NCBI GenBank assembly: GCA_018105865.1
Contig: CM030851.1
Span: forward strand, 5,535,828-5,599,827
DNA from: Metaphire vulgaris
Taxonomy: Eukaryota; Annelida; Clitellata; Crassiclitellata; Megascolecidae
DNA: 64,000 nt
Direction: 5' to 3'
The position numbers and the translations under genes were made by a program. The notes under the pieces were generated by a model. The model worked only from the letters and a program-made list of their open reading frames with translations. It ran no database searches and had not been told where the DNA came from. This document shows, in pieces, positions 21,387-31,781 of this stretch (its first letter is position 1; every line of letters begins with the position of its first letter).

Positions 21387-21860
21387 ATGCTGTGGTGATG
21401 CTTCTGCATGCCTTGACAGCCTCAGTATGGATCTCCATAAAGTGCGATCTTGTGCAAGTCTTGGGGCTGCTGTTACGTCTAGTCCAATTACAGTACAGTC
21501 TTCTCTGATGTTGTCCAGCCATCTTTTCCTCTGACTTCCTCTTGATCCTTCTCCTGTGACTATTGCAAACAGGGTTTTGTATGGTATTCTGTTATTATGC
21601 ATTTTGTTGACATGTCCGAAGAATCTCAGCCTTCTTTCTTGGATTATATTGGTTACTGGTCATTCTACTCCCAGCTGTTTTCTGATGTCTTCATTTCTTT
21701 GGTGTTCCCTTTTGGATATGCCACCTATATTCTTCGAAGGTAGGCCACCTATATTCTTCGAAGGTAGTCCATTTAAAATACCTTTAGTTTTCACTCTGAC
21801 TCATCTGTGAGCATCCACATCTCTGAGTTGCACAGTAAGATGCTCAGTACCAGTGATTTA
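21327..21860 (-). mobile_element. LINE C-terminus with (ATG)n tail
   Basis: (CAT)n at 21327-21385 is the sense (ATG)n tail. Upward the minus strand reads QRKRWLDNIREDCTVIGLD and DRTLWRSILRLSRH, then NRIPYKTLFAIVTGEGSRG, and further up LYKSLVLSILLCNSEMWML, a form of the YGCETW block. A mariner insertion at 21861 separates it from its upstream half at 23020-23460. Confidence 0.8.
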
Positions 21861-23014
21861 TACAGTGTGTAAAAGTAAAAAGTGGACCAATGTTTAACAT
21901 TTAATATCTCGGTCGTGTTTAGTGATTTCAATAAAATTTATATGCCATATTCCTGGGAATGTTTCTGATGTAATTGCCAAATTTCATGCTGATATCTTTA
22001 GTGTTTGCTGAAATATAGCCAAAAAACTAAAGAGACACATTTTTTAAAATTGACAACGTCGCAGCCAGGAACAAGCACTTGTCTTGCTGCAGACGTTTGA
22101 TGCAACTTAAGAAGGTCTTTTTTACTGACGAAAAGGCCTTCTACCTTGATCCGCCAGTCAACAGTCAAGGCAAGTGAGTGTGGGGTGTGGGAAGGAAAAG
22201 AGATTTGCCATCAGAACGACTTGTCAAACGGCGAGCAAAGTTTTCCAGACATGTCATGGTGTCTGCTGAAGTGTGCCATCAGGGCAAGGGTCGCCTGGAC
22301 TTTGTACCAGACAAATCCAAAGTGAACGCTGAGTGCTACGTAACTCAGCTGCTACCAACTCAGCTGCTACCAGATCTTCTGCAGGACTGTCATGATTTGC
22401 TAAGAGAAGATTTTATATTCCAGCAAGACGGAGCACCTGCCCACTCTGCTCTCAGGACCCAGGATTTTCTGCAGCAAAATTGTCCAGATTTAATCAAGAA
22501 AAATGACTGGCCACCCAACTCCCCACATATCAGTCCACTTAACTTCCACGTCTGGGGAATCATGCTTGACAGATATCAAAAGTATCAACCAAAGCCACAG
22601 AACATCACGGAGTTGAAGATTGTGCTGAAAAATCAGATCAAGAAGTCGATACTGTCAGTGAAGAAGCACCTGTCGGCATGTGTGAAGGCTAAGGGTGGGC
22701 ATTTTGAGCACCTGCTCCCGCAACAAGTCATCTAAGAAACCCCTTTAAAATGGCCCTTTTCAGGGCCAAAAAATAAACAAAATAATTTTTTATCACTTTA
22801 TAATGCCGTTATATTCCATTGTCAATTTTTAAATTTGTGGCTCTTTAGTTTTTTGGCTATATTTGAGCAAACACTAAAGATATTAGCATGAAATTTGGCA
22901 ATTACATCAGACATATTCCCATGTATATGGCCTATAAATTATATTGAAATCACTACACATGTGGCCGAGATATTAAATGTCAAACATCGGTCGACTTTTT
23001 ACTTTTACACCCAT
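21861..23014. mobile_element. Tc1/mariner-family element with ~185-bp inverted repeats
   Basis: The left arm starts at TACAGTGTGTAAAAGTAAAA; the reverse complement of the right arm starts GGTGTAAAAGTAAAAAGT. The arms then match for about 185 bp through ATTTAATATCTCGG, GTGATTTCAAT and TTTAGTGTTTGCT. A TA lies at the left edge; the right edge is degraded. It encodes a transposase remnant (22100-22735) and interrupts a LINE. Confidence 0.85.
22100..22735 (+). pseudogene. mariner/IS630-type transposase remnant
   Basis: The C-terminal half of a DDE transposase. FFTDEKAFYLDPPV holds the first catalytic D, FQQDGAPAHSALRTQDFL the second, and WPPNSPHISPLNFHVWG the third region. There the usual D of S-P-L-D-Y-H-V-W-G is replaced by N, and the preceding S-P-D by S-P-H. 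A stop (TGA) near 22175 separates the first D from the long frame 22178-22735. The N-terminal DNA-binding helices are missing. The tail CVKAKGGHFEHLLP is typical of this family. Inactive. Confidence 0.85.
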
Positions 23015-23019
23015 CAGAA

Positions 23020-23460
23020 CTTATGACACCTCCGAGGTAATTTGCTTCAGTACCTTCCAATTTAGGTTGATCTCTTGATCTCTACTACATCTTTTCTCTT
23101 TGATATTAATTCTATTTCTGTCATTTCTGTGTTTAATTTTATTCCCATTCTTCTACTCTCTTTGTCTATTCTGTCTAATATGAGCTGTAGGTCTTGTTCT
23201 GTTTCTGCAATTCCGGTTGTATTGTCTGCAAAGCATAAGTTGTTTATTGTGAATCCACTGATTGCTGCTCCGAAGTCAATGTTGCCCAGCACTCTTGCCA
23301 TGATTAGTTTGAGAAAGATGTTGAATAGTAAGGGTGACAGTGCACATCCCTGGAGGGCTCCTATCGTTGTTTCAAAACAGCCTGTGAGCTTTCCCTGGAC
23401 TCGAACTGTGCTAAGCGTTCATGAGTACCAGCTTTCTAAGCATGCTTGAGTAGCAGCTTT
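23020..23460 (-). mobile_element. LINE RT fragment, upstream half of 21327-21860
   Basis: Minus-strand coding: GALQGCALSPLLFNIFLKL, then INNLCFADNTTGIAETEQDL with the catalytic box degraded to FADN, then RRMGIKLNTEMTEIEL. It ends with LEGTEANYLGGVISSD at the mariner border. About 40 residues expected between VISSD and LYKSL are absent, so the mariner insertion site also carries a deletion. Confidence 0.75.
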
Positions 23461-24128
23461 CGAGAAGTCTTACGATTTTTCCCGGGTATCCCATTTGGCA
23501 CATGGTTTATTACCTTATAATTATTATTAATTACACAACATATTTTTCTGATGAACCAACTTTTCGCAAAAGATCCTCATTCAAATTTGTACCTCGTGAG
23601 CATAATGCCCTTACAAAAGCCGAACATTTGAAAGGTTTTTGCTTTGCCTGCTAGACAGAGGACATTAGGCTAAAAAGGAGGACAGGTCGTCTTTTTGCCA
23701 GACGTCTGTCAGCCCTACATAAAGCTAAAGCCGATGAGCATTGCATGTTTAGGTGAACCTAACGGCCAGTGTCTCCAAAGTTTCAAGCAAAGGCTGAATG
23801 CAGGTTATAATTAATCAATCAGGGTAAATAAATCATTAATCAACCATTTCCTTATTACCTTTCCTTCATCTGAGAAAAAATTGTATGCACTATTTCACAA
23901 CCAAGTTGATTGGGTGAGAGCCTACAGAAGATACATTAGAAAAGTTTAGGTTTGATATGTCATTCTCTGCTGACCAATGTTGTGACACCAGAGGATATGT
24001 TGGTCTAAGGGTGGCAGACCCTAAGAGCCATAGAACATATGATGGCAAATCATGACTAAGGTAACATAGTTAAGTCAACACAGGTAATATAGTTGGTCAT
24101 TCCAAATTCTAACAATTGTCAGACTTAC
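23461..24128. other. intronic, nothing recognised
   Basis: No frame or repeat identified apart from a short GAGGACATTAGGCTAAAAAG patch at 23655-23680. Confidence 0.3.
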
Positions 24129-24299
24129 CCAAAATACCAATGACTGCTTCAATAAAAGTTTGTTTCTTTGTCTCTGAATCAGCTGCCCAACTGCTGAGCA
24201 CTGGCCAAAGCAACTGAATTACAATAAAATTGTTGGACCATTTCCACCCCTCAACCACACTCAGCAGATTAAATGACATCTTTATGCTTGTGGCAAATG
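24129..24299 (-). CDS. ICE1: ICE1-like host gene, exon 8 (171 nt)
   Basis: Acceptor TTTTCTTGATATTAG and donor GG|GTAAGT are both strong. Length 2+168+1 nt, so it enters and leaves in phase 1; the other two frames hit stops within 30 nt. It encodes FATSIKMSFNLLSVVEGWKW, then NNFIVIQLLWPVLSSW and FIEAVIGILG. The W-K-W, L-W-P-x-x-x-x-W and I-G-x-L-G spacing is what I recall of ICE1, a scaffold of the little elongation complex for snRNA transcription in the nucleus. This exon carries the most recognisable motifs. Confidence 0.75.
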
Positions 24300-24779
24300 C
24301 TAATATCAAGAAAACACAGAAAATGTACAAAAATGCATAATTTAAAGCATCATCAAAAAGTTAATGGAAATCTACAATGTAATTTGTTTCTTACTTATCT
24401 CATAACTGCAGTGAGAATGCATGCGTAGCTATGGGTTGAGGTTGCTGTCCAGTCCGGCAAAAGTATCTGCTGTCTTGTATTACAGGGAAGGGAACATATT
24501 TATTGTAAATGTCTATGGGCAAATAGTCAACACTTCTTGAAATTATATAGAGGTCATTGTCCTCGGTCTTTATTTGCAGAATTAGTATTCATAGTTAATG
24601 ACAACATTGTTTCAAAGTTAAGTTTACAGATTTTGAATGACACACGTGCAGGTCATAAGAATTTACTATGCATTAAAGTGTTACTATGCAAACTTTGTTC
24701 CTGTTTCCTTATTTTATTTTTTTAAGTTCTACACAATTAAAGTTTAGTAGCATCTATTTACTATATTTCAGTTAGTTAA
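24300..24779. other. intronic, nothing recognised
   Basis: AT-rich; begins with the polypyrimidine tract of the exon acceptor at 24300-24335. Confidence 0.35.
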
Positions 24780-24990
24780 GTCTTAAGTAAGCAAGTAAAA
24801 ATTCGTTGATTTCTATGGTGCTTTCAAAAGCAGCACCAAAGTAGTTCTTTATTCTTAGGCGCTTAATCTTAGTATGAAGTACCCATAGCCAAAGGTGGGG
24901 TCATTCATGCAGTGGCATTTAATCCAAAGGGTCAGTGGTTGGGATGTTACACTGTTACAGCTATGGAGTAAATGCAGTACGGTAAGTACT
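24780..24990 (-). repeat. retroelement 3'-tail repeat with (TAAG)n, copy 1
   Basis: TAAGTAAGCAAGTAAAAATTC, CTATGGTGCTTTCAAAAG and GTAGTTCTTTATTCTTAGG, then AAAGGGTCAGTGGTTGGG. The same order occurs at 34424-34980 and in part at 44910-44985. The short tetranucleotide end and orientation suggest the tail of a non-LTR element read on the minus strand. Confidence 0.6.
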
Positions 24991-25129
24991 AGCTCAAACG
25001 ATTAATTAAATGTATTTAATGAATTAAATATATTTAAATATATGGTGCGCTGGATCGACCTTCTTGTGGTGCACCCTGTGAGTACTCAATCTATTGGGGA
25101 AACTAACAATCCTCCCTCACTGACTGAAT

Positions 25130-26730
25130 CAACATGGATCCCAGTCACTTTCAAAGCCAGCAACAAGCAGCTCCCGATAGCTTCCAAGCTGTTGGTCCTG
25201 CTCTCTGACTCATCCAACTGAATGTTGAGGGCTGCCCTCTGCCAAACGCATACTTATTGGTCAACTAGCCATAAACCACAAGACAGATGTTATCAGCCTA
25301 CAAGAAACACACACTGCAGTCGATGAAGCTGCTTGATTCACCATCAGTGGATTTGACCTAATATGCTGTGATCTCCATCCGAAACATGGCCGAGCCACCC
25401 ATGCCAAATTGGATCTCGCAGATGTCTACCATGTTGCCACCTCAGCCTTCTACGACTCCATTGGTATTGGAATTATTCAGCTTGTCAACGTGTACAAGCC
25501 TCCCAGCGCCTCGTGGGACAATGAGGTCCTGCCCAGCCTGAACCATCTGGCTGTCTATGTTAGAGACTTTAATTGTCATCACCAAGACTGGGGATAGTCC
25601 ACTTGTGCTGACGACACCATCCTGGCAGACTGGGCTTCTGCAAATGACTTCTCTCTATTATATGATCCCAAGCATTCAGGCTCTTTTCACAGTGCTAGAT
25701 GGAACAAAGACTCGTTGCCTGACCTGTGCTGGATTAGCTGTCAATGGCCAAGCCCTTCCCGCTATGAGACAAGTTCTCAAGGACTTCCATCATAGTCAGC
25801 ATTGCCAGTGCCCAGCCATCATTCACATCGGAAACTAGCTCCTAGTGAACCTGTGCTCAGAGCAACTGAGATGGAATTTTCAGAAAGCAAACTGGTCTCT
25901 GTTCAGTGATCTTACCAACAAATCTACCTCTGCCATCCCAATTAACTCTATCTCCACTGAAGACTCCTACAAGAGCTTCTGCCAAGCCATCTTCAAAGCA
26001 GATTCCCAAGCTATTCCTTGTGGAATATGCACTAACTACACACCTTGTATTGATGCAGAATGTGAGCAAATACTAAAGCAATATGATGAGTCGGGCAACC
26101 TAGAAGTGGCCGACCATCTCATTGCCTACCTGGACGCAGCACGCCAGGCTCGCTGGCTACAACTCACAGAAAGCCTGGACTTCACCCTCTCGAGTAGGAA
26201 GGCCTGGAAGCAACTTCACTGACTGGGTGCCGGCATCCAACCTCCTCATCTCCCACCCTCCCGTATCTCCAAATTTGGTGGCCAGCCACCTAACTCAATT
26301 GGACGAGCGAAGGTTCACCCAGATTGGAAAAGAGAAATTACCCATGAGTGGAAATCCCACTTCCGGTTATCTAGTCCAGTCTCAAAGCCTTCTCCATTTA
26401 CAATGATTGAATTGGAGGATGCCTTGAAGATAGTCAAACTGGGAATGGCTGCTGGCTACGATAATATCACCCCATAACTTATTCTCATCCTGGGCCTTGT
26501 GGCCAAAGAGGTGACTCATTGCATTTCTGTCCCACATCATAGAGTCCGAATCTATGCCCAAAATTTGGCGTTGTGCGAAGATAATAGCCATTCTGAAACC
26601 AAAGAAAGATCCAACAATGGCCGCCAACTAGACCAATATCTCTCCTTTATGTGTGTTACAAACTCCTCGAGAGATTGCCGCTGTCACGAATATCTCCTCT
26701 CACAGAAGAATTATTAACACCTGACCAAGC

Positions 26731-26731
<1 letters not shown>
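25130..26731 (+). mobile_element. Jockey-like LINE, part 1: endonuclease and linker
   Basis: Plus-strand frames give VISLQETHTAVDEA, LICCDLHPKHGRATHAK, IQLVNVYKPPSASWD, the apurinic-endonuclease motif DFNCHHQDWG, then WASANDFSLLYDPK, EMEFSESK-like sequence, a linker (FCQAIFKADSQAIPCG) and KIVKLGMAAGYDNI at the start of RT. Several frameshifts and stops. It continues at 26931, 30650 and 31782 after three insertions. Target site TSD CAAGCT (26726-26731) marks the first. Confidence 0.8.
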
Positions 26732-26778
<47 letters not shown>

Positions 26779-26924
26779 CATCGTACTGATTAATGTGGTA
26801 ACTCGTCCAAACGAACTGCGTGAACACATTACAAAGTTACAAATAACTCGTGCGATATAACCATGTTTTAAGTCTCTCTTTAAAAGTATTCAAGGTCGTA
26901 GAGAGCTGTATTGATGGTGGTAGA
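26732..26924 (-). mobile_element. short 5'-truncated CR1/L2-like LINE 3' end, insertion in the Jockey-like LINE
   Basis: (ATT)n tail at 26732-26779, then the ATCGTACTGATTAATGTGG tail and the C-terminal FKRDLKT region read on the minus strand, only 193 bp in all. It is flanked by CAAGCT at 26726-26731 and 26925-26930, so both ends and the target duplication are visible. Nearly identical over ~170 bp to 4760-4910. Confidence 0.85.
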
Positions 26925-26930
26925 CAAGCT

Positions 26931-27234
26931 GGTTTCCGATCAGGAAGATCTACCTGCGAACAGGTCTTGGCTCTTTCAACGCATATCAAAAATGGATTCC
27001 AGAGGAGCTCAAAGACAGGTGCTGTCTTTGTCGGTTTGGCATCGAGGTCTATTAGTTAAGATATCAAGATGCCTGCCCCCATGGGTGGCAAGAACTATAT
27101 CGTTTCTCTTCCAGAACAGAAGATTCCGCGAGCATCTGGGTGGCTAAACAAGCAAACGGAGACTTCTCTCAAATGGCCTCCCTCAAAGTTCTGTTCTGTT
27201 CTGACCCCCACACTATTCAATATTTACATCAATG
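26931..27234 (+). mobile_element. Jockey-like LINE, part 2: RT motifs
   Basis: GFRSGRSTCEQVLALSTHIK, TGAVFVGLA, VWHRGLLVKISRCLP, FLFQNRRFREHLGG and PTLFNIYIN, i.e. RT motifs through the block before the catalytic YADD. It joins to LTPDQA on the left after removal of 26732-26930 and to DLQETSSRKFIYADDI on the right after removal of 27235-30649. Confidence 0.8.
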
Positions 27235-27609
27235 TGTGGCGACCCTGGCTCACGGCCTCGTCGCGCAGGCCGCCGGTCGGGCGGCCCCCCCAACGCCAGC
27301 TCGGTTTCCCGAACGCCTTCCACCGCCGACTCTGCCTGATCAACAGCGTTTGTTTGACTTTCCAATTCACAGCCATCAAACGAGGTGTCTGCTGCTGCCG
27401 GACAGGCCGCATACTGAGGATGGCCGCTCCTCAACACAGGGTCCCGATTTTCCTCGTCTGATATGTCTCTGTCTGTCCTGACTCCGGCCTCCTCTTGAAT
27501 AAGAAAACCTGCACCTTCCCATCGCCTGCATGCCTGGCCATGTTCTTGAAACTGTTGTGTACACCAACCATGATAGTCTTAAGTGTCCTCAAAATTTCTA
27601 TACCTGGTG

Positions 27610-27620
27610 CTTTCTGTATA

Positions 27621-27659
<39 letters not shown>

Positions 27660-28865
27660 GAGCTTTTCTAGAGTGCAAATAATCGCAAAGCAGCAGATGC
27701 GCTAATGTCAGTTGTGAACGGGATCAAACAAACAAGAATGTCTTCAGTTGTTTTCTAAAAGAGAACAGTGTCATGCTTGAATCAGAGGAACGCAATATTG
27801 CTGGCAAACTGTTCCAAACAACCGGGCCGGCAACAGCCAAGTTGCGGTCACCATAGCCTGTCTGAGTTCAAGGCACTGCGAGTGTGCTGGTCAGGGCAGA
27901 GCGCAGATGCGACCAACCAGGCAACTTAGCCGTCAAGCAGAACATATCAGTTAGGTATGGCAGAGCAAAACTGTGTTGAGCCTTGAACAGGATGGTCCCA
28001 AGTTTAAAAATCATGCGTTGACTGACCGGTAGCCAGTGAAGCTCCCACAGGACTGACGTAATATGGTCAAATTTGCCTCTCTGGAACACCAAGCTGCATT
28101 CTGAACGAGTTGAAGTCTCTGTAGCAGATGGTCGCTAATGCCATAAAGGATGCTGGTGCAGTAGTTGAGTCTGCTGCTGATGAATGCTTGAGCCAGCATC
28201 CTAGTTGCATCAAGGGTCAGGGAGTTCCTCACTGCCTGCAGCTGGCAAAGCTGGAAGAACAACTTCCTGCAGGCTGATGCAACGTGGCCGGCCATTGTCA
28301 GTTGGCTATCAGTTAATACTCTGAGGTTATTGACCACTGTAGCACATTCAATGGTGGCGTCAGGACGGCGTAAGGCATTTATTGTAATCTTTTGAATCTG
28401 TTGTCTTGTACCATGCCAGATAATTTGTGTCTTATCTTCATTCAGCTTCAGGCAGTTCTCCACCATCCAGTCCCGGATTCTAGTGATAGTCACTTAACTG
28501 GTCCATTAGTGCTTGCTCTCCGCTTGCATTCCCGCTGCTGTAAATTTGGATGTCATCAGCGTATCCGTGCCCAGACATTCCACAGGCAGCAATAATGTTG
28601 ACAAACCTGACACATACAGAAGAAACAGGACAGGTCTGCATACTGAGCCCTGTGGTACTCCATAGGGGAGGTGCAAGTTTTCCAAAAAAGACCATGGTAA
28701 GCTACCTGTTGTGAGCAGTCAGTAAGAAATGACGATAGCCAGCCGAGCGCCGACCCCGTGATACCGAATTTGTACTGGCGCCGTAGAAGGATTTCGTGAT
28801 CTACGCAGTTGAAGGCTGCGCTGAGATCGAGGAGGCCGAGCAATGTGACCTGTTTCCGGTCTATT
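27610..28865 (-). mobile_element. LINE (CR1-like) with RT thumb and (AAT)n tail
   Basis: Minus-strand frames: LLDLSAAFNCVDHEILLRR, GSALGWLSSFLTD, then HGYADDIQIYS in a shifted frame, IRDWMVENCLKLNEDKTQII, FISSRLNYCTSILYGI and HWLPVSQRMIFK. The tail (ATT)n is at 27621-27658. Frameshifts at about 28680 and 28560. Nested in the 27235-30645 insertion. Confidence 0.75.
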
Positions 28866-29584
28866 CATTCTCGATAATATAACCGTCTTCCGCTCTCTTA
28901 AAGACAGGCGGCGATGTCTATCCTCTGTTGCGGCTTCTTAGCACGCTTGGTACCTCCTGCTCTCACTCCTAGACGGGCAGCGGCGTCTATTTGTTTCCTC
29001 AGCGGTTTCACCAAAAACCAGGGTTAACCGTGCCTGAATGGACAGCGCTCCACTCCTTTCCTCGACGGTCAATTCAACAAACTGACTCTCCACGCCTTTA
29101 CGACAGGCGGGGCTTCTGTCTCCTTCCTTGGCTCAGAGTTAGCCTCCTCAGTGCATATGCAGCCAAAGGATAAGCCTTCTTCATCGCAGCCAAGATTAAC
29201 CTTCACTGACAATATTGCGCTGTGACTCCGACGTCACAGCAACTTCAAAAGATCACAAATGCAGCTTCCTGTTTACTGATTTATTTACTTATTAACAAAC
29301 CAAGCAACAATGAAAACAAGGGCTACAGTTGCAACACTGGTAATACGGACAAAGATGCGTTAGCTAGACGCACCCCCGGGCTGCCAGTAAATAGCGCCAT
29401 ATGGGAATGCAGTCAATAGCCTTTGATGCATCAATATGAAACGATAAGCTTTTAGCACTTTATTGGGTTCCAATGTTCATTCGCTTTCAATCGCTGTGCT
29501 TTGCTCTATCGCCTCACAATAATAGCTATGAGACCCCAAATTCTAGATATGTGCCAGATAACAGCCTTTTTAATATCTCGTTCG
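28866..29584. other. interior of the 3.4-kb insertion; nothing recognised
   Basis: Moderately GC-rich to about 29200. AGGCGGCGATGTCTATC and GGCAGCGGCGTCTATTTG (28908 and 28976) are similar words ~70 bp apart. No supported ORF. Confidence 0.35.
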
Positions 29585-29673
29585 ATTGTTCCATGTAAAG
29601 TACTCTTGACTTTGGCCCTTGCTATGTTACTGCGCTATACAAATTGTCATAAAGAATAGAATAGAATAGAATA
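29585..29673 (+). mobile_element. LINE 3' tail with (ATAGA)n
   Basis: GTACTCTTGACTTTGGCCC, TGTTACTGCGCTATACAAAT and TTGTCAT followed by (ATAGA)n. This is the CR1-like tail seen at 31.7, 46.0, 46.3 and 53.6 kb, here with a pentanucleotide end and extreme 5' truncation. Confidence 0.7.
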
Positions 29674-30645
29674 AACAGAAAAATTTAGGAGTTTGAAACT
29701 TTTTGACGGGCACTCAAGCGGATTTGGCAACAACTGTCTGTATTTTCGCGTAATTGCCGTCAATAGGAAAAACTAGGGACCCACCAGACAGCATCGTCGT
29801 TAGCAGTGGTAAGGGACTTTGTCTACGGCCAACCTAAGACAAATCATTCATGCTAGCAGGGCGCCATGAATCAAGTGGACTTCGCCACAGCTGCCTGCGT
29901 CCACCTCTTGACGTGTGATACAATTAGATATGTCGGTCTTCAAGCGGATTCATCAACTCCAGTCAATCGGCCGCAGCCGTTCTCTGTCCCTCTGTCCATT
30001 GCTCTACTGCTTAGCAGCACCGATCGACAGCCACCACCGTCTGTCGTATGCCATTTCTCCTTCAGTCACTTCATCCATCGCTACAACTGCCTGTCCCCTT
30101 TGTCAGCTGCCTCGCCCTGGTCTGCTGTCGCTTCGCCCATCGATTTTTCCGTCCTCTGCCCGCATTCATCGCTGCAGTCCCACCTGCCTCGGTCTGTCGC
30201 TGTCACCGTTCTACCAGCCTTGCTCCCGGTCTTGTCTGCTGTCGCTTCGTCAGCTGCCGTCATGTGGTCCCCTTCTGCTGTCCGTCAACGCCGCTTCGTC
30301 CGTCGTCAGCGTCTCCGCTAGCTGCTTGCAGCGGACTTAAATTTAGTAGTGTCATTGCCCGAGCGCATAACGTTTGCCAGGCCTCAGGTGGGGCTGGATT
30401 TATGTAGCTCGATACCGCTAGCTGCTGGTTGACAAGCGTTACTGGTATCTAAGGGTCTTTCTTCCTGGTCTTGAGTGGTAGAAGATTTCCCTAGTCAAGT
30501 GACCGATCTCTCAGGGACTTATTACTGGTTTGGAAGCGAAACTCCTGGTCTTACGCGGAAGAATTTCTTCTAGTCATTTTACCGAAGGCTTAGGGTCTTA
30601 TAGTCAAAGCAAATAATACTCTCGCTATCTGTGGCATTCACCACA
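29674..30645. other. pyrimidine-rich right arm of the 3.4-kb insertion
   Basis: From 29940 to 30330 the plus strand is strongly C/T-rich with recurrent CTGTCG and GCTTCG words. Overlapping frames of 119-151 codons occur here but look like composition artefacts. From 30430 two degenerate ~115-bp units follow. Confidence 0.35.
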
Positions 30646-30649
30646 AATG

Positions 30650-30963
30650 ATCTCCAGGAAACTTCCTCAAGGAAATTTATTTATGCCGATGACATCTGCA
30701 GTGCAACCCAGGAAACAAAGTTTGACAAACTTGAGGAATCTCTAACTAAAGACATGTCACTTCTCTCTGACTATTGCAAAAATATGGCGACTAACCCCAG
30801 CACTGAAAAAACAGTATCATCGGTCTTCTGCCTAGACCATGCCTCAGCCTTGTGTGAGCTCAAAGTGCAACTTGACAGTACGAGAATCCGCCATGAATCC
30901 CAGCCAGTTTAGCTCGGCGTCACTCTTGACTGCACTCTGTCATTTCATGAGCACTTCATAAAG
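30650..30963 (+). mobile_element. Jockey-like LINE, part 3: catalytic YADD and thumb
   Basis: SSRKFIYADDICSATQETKF carries the catalytic YADD. Then LTKDMSLLSDYCKN, STEKTVSSVFCLDHASAL, a one-stop gap, and LGVTLDCTLSFHEHF. A CR1-like LINE is inserted at 30964. Confidence 0.85.
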
Positions 30964-31744
30964 TTTCTGTGGCTGACTACTTCGCGCAGGCAGCACCTCA
31001 TCTACCGTTCCGAAATCCATGTCGACGGTGCGGTCGTCGCCCCCAGTAGACAACTGCGTCTACTTGGGGTTCTTCTCGATGAGACACTTACGTTCTTCAG
31101 ACATTTGGACAATACCATCCGTTCCTGTTACTATCACCTGCGCCGGATAAGAGAGGTCCGTCGCTACTTGTCTAATTCGGCAGCAATAGACTTGGTTCGT
31201 GCACTAGTCGTCTCTCGGGTGGATTATTGTAACAGTGTGCTGTTTGGACTACCGGTCGGTCAACTTAATCGATTGCAGTCGGTCCTGAATGTCTCGGCCC
31301 GCCTGGTGTTCGGTTCCAGATGGAGCAGCCATGTAACGCCATTCCTGAGAGATCGCTTGCACTGGTTGCGGATCCCTGAGCGTGTGGAGTTCAAGCGCCA
31401 CTGGCTCACGTTCCGTGCGCTGAATGACCCCCACTGCCCTGCGTATCTGTCAGAACTAATCAGCCGATCGACGACAGTACCACGTTGCTCCCTTCTCCGT
31501 TCCGGCGCCAGCAATCATCTCGTCGTCCCCTTCCGCTCAAGACAGCGGGGGGACCGGTCCTTTCGTCGTGGAAACCTGGCATCGTGGAACCTGCTCCCGA
31601 TGGCTGTGACAACCGAGACCTCTCCGGATCGGTTCCTACAACATCTTAAGACGCATTTGTTTAACATTTCGTTCCCTGTACACTGTACAGCGCCTTTGAC
31701 TTTAGCCACCTAGCTATGCTACTGCGCTTAAGAAATTGTCAAGT

Positions 31745-31780
<36 letters not shown>

Positions 31781-31781
31781 G
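30964..31781 (+). mobile_element. CR1-like LINE 3' end, inserted in the Jockey-like LINE
   Basis: A 202-codon open frame (31105-31713) covers SCYYHLRRIREVRRYLSN, VVSRVDYCNSVLFGLPV, LQSVLNVSARLVFGSRW, HVTPFLRDRLHWLRIPERV and FLQHLKTHLFN. The tail CACCTAGCTATGCTACTGCG ends in (TAA)n at 31747-31781. It is the least decayed CR1-like copy besides 52550-53695, hence relatively young. 5'-truncated; no catalytic core. Confidence 0.85.

Larger units (their letters stand above)
27235..30645. mobile_element. 3.4-kb unclassified insertion, TGTGG...CCACA, AATG duplication
   Basis: The Jockey-like LINE coding is interrupted exactly here. AATG occurs at 27231-27234 and 30646-30649. The insertion begins TGTGGCGACCCTGG and ends GGCATTCACCACA (5-bp inverted TGTGG/CCACA, TG...CA as in LTR elements). 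No direct long terminal repeats were found, so LTR status is unproven. Its left arm (27235-27480) is strikingly GC-rich; its right arm (30430-30610) has two degenerate CTTCCTGGTCTTGAGTGG-type repeats about 115 bp apart. A minus LINE (27610-28865) and a LINE tail (29585-29673) lie inside. Confidence 0.5.

Noticed and set aside
21194..21534. ORFs encoding poly-Asp, poly-His, poly-Ser or poly-Ile
   Set aside because: These are readings of the (CAT)n microsatellite at the LINE tail, not proteins. Similar poly-Ile ORFs at 16.4, 26.7 and 46.3 kb are (ATT)n.
27213..27481. GC-rich ORFs on both strands as a gene
   Set aside because: Lack of stops follows from high GC; the segment is the left arm of a 3.4-kb insertion in a LINE.
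29866..30407. Three overlapping plus-strand ORFs of 119-151 codons
   Set aside because: All three frames are open because the strand is C/T-rich; no domain, and they differ in composition only as expected from frame.
27235..30645. Calling the 3.4-kb insertion an LTR retrotransposon
   Set aside because: TG...CA and a 4-bp duplication fit, but no direct repeat between the two arms was seen and no pol motif is present.
31249..31709. Minus-strand ORFs in 31.2-31.7 kb
   Set aside because: Antisense shadows of the 202-codon LINE frame on the plus strand.
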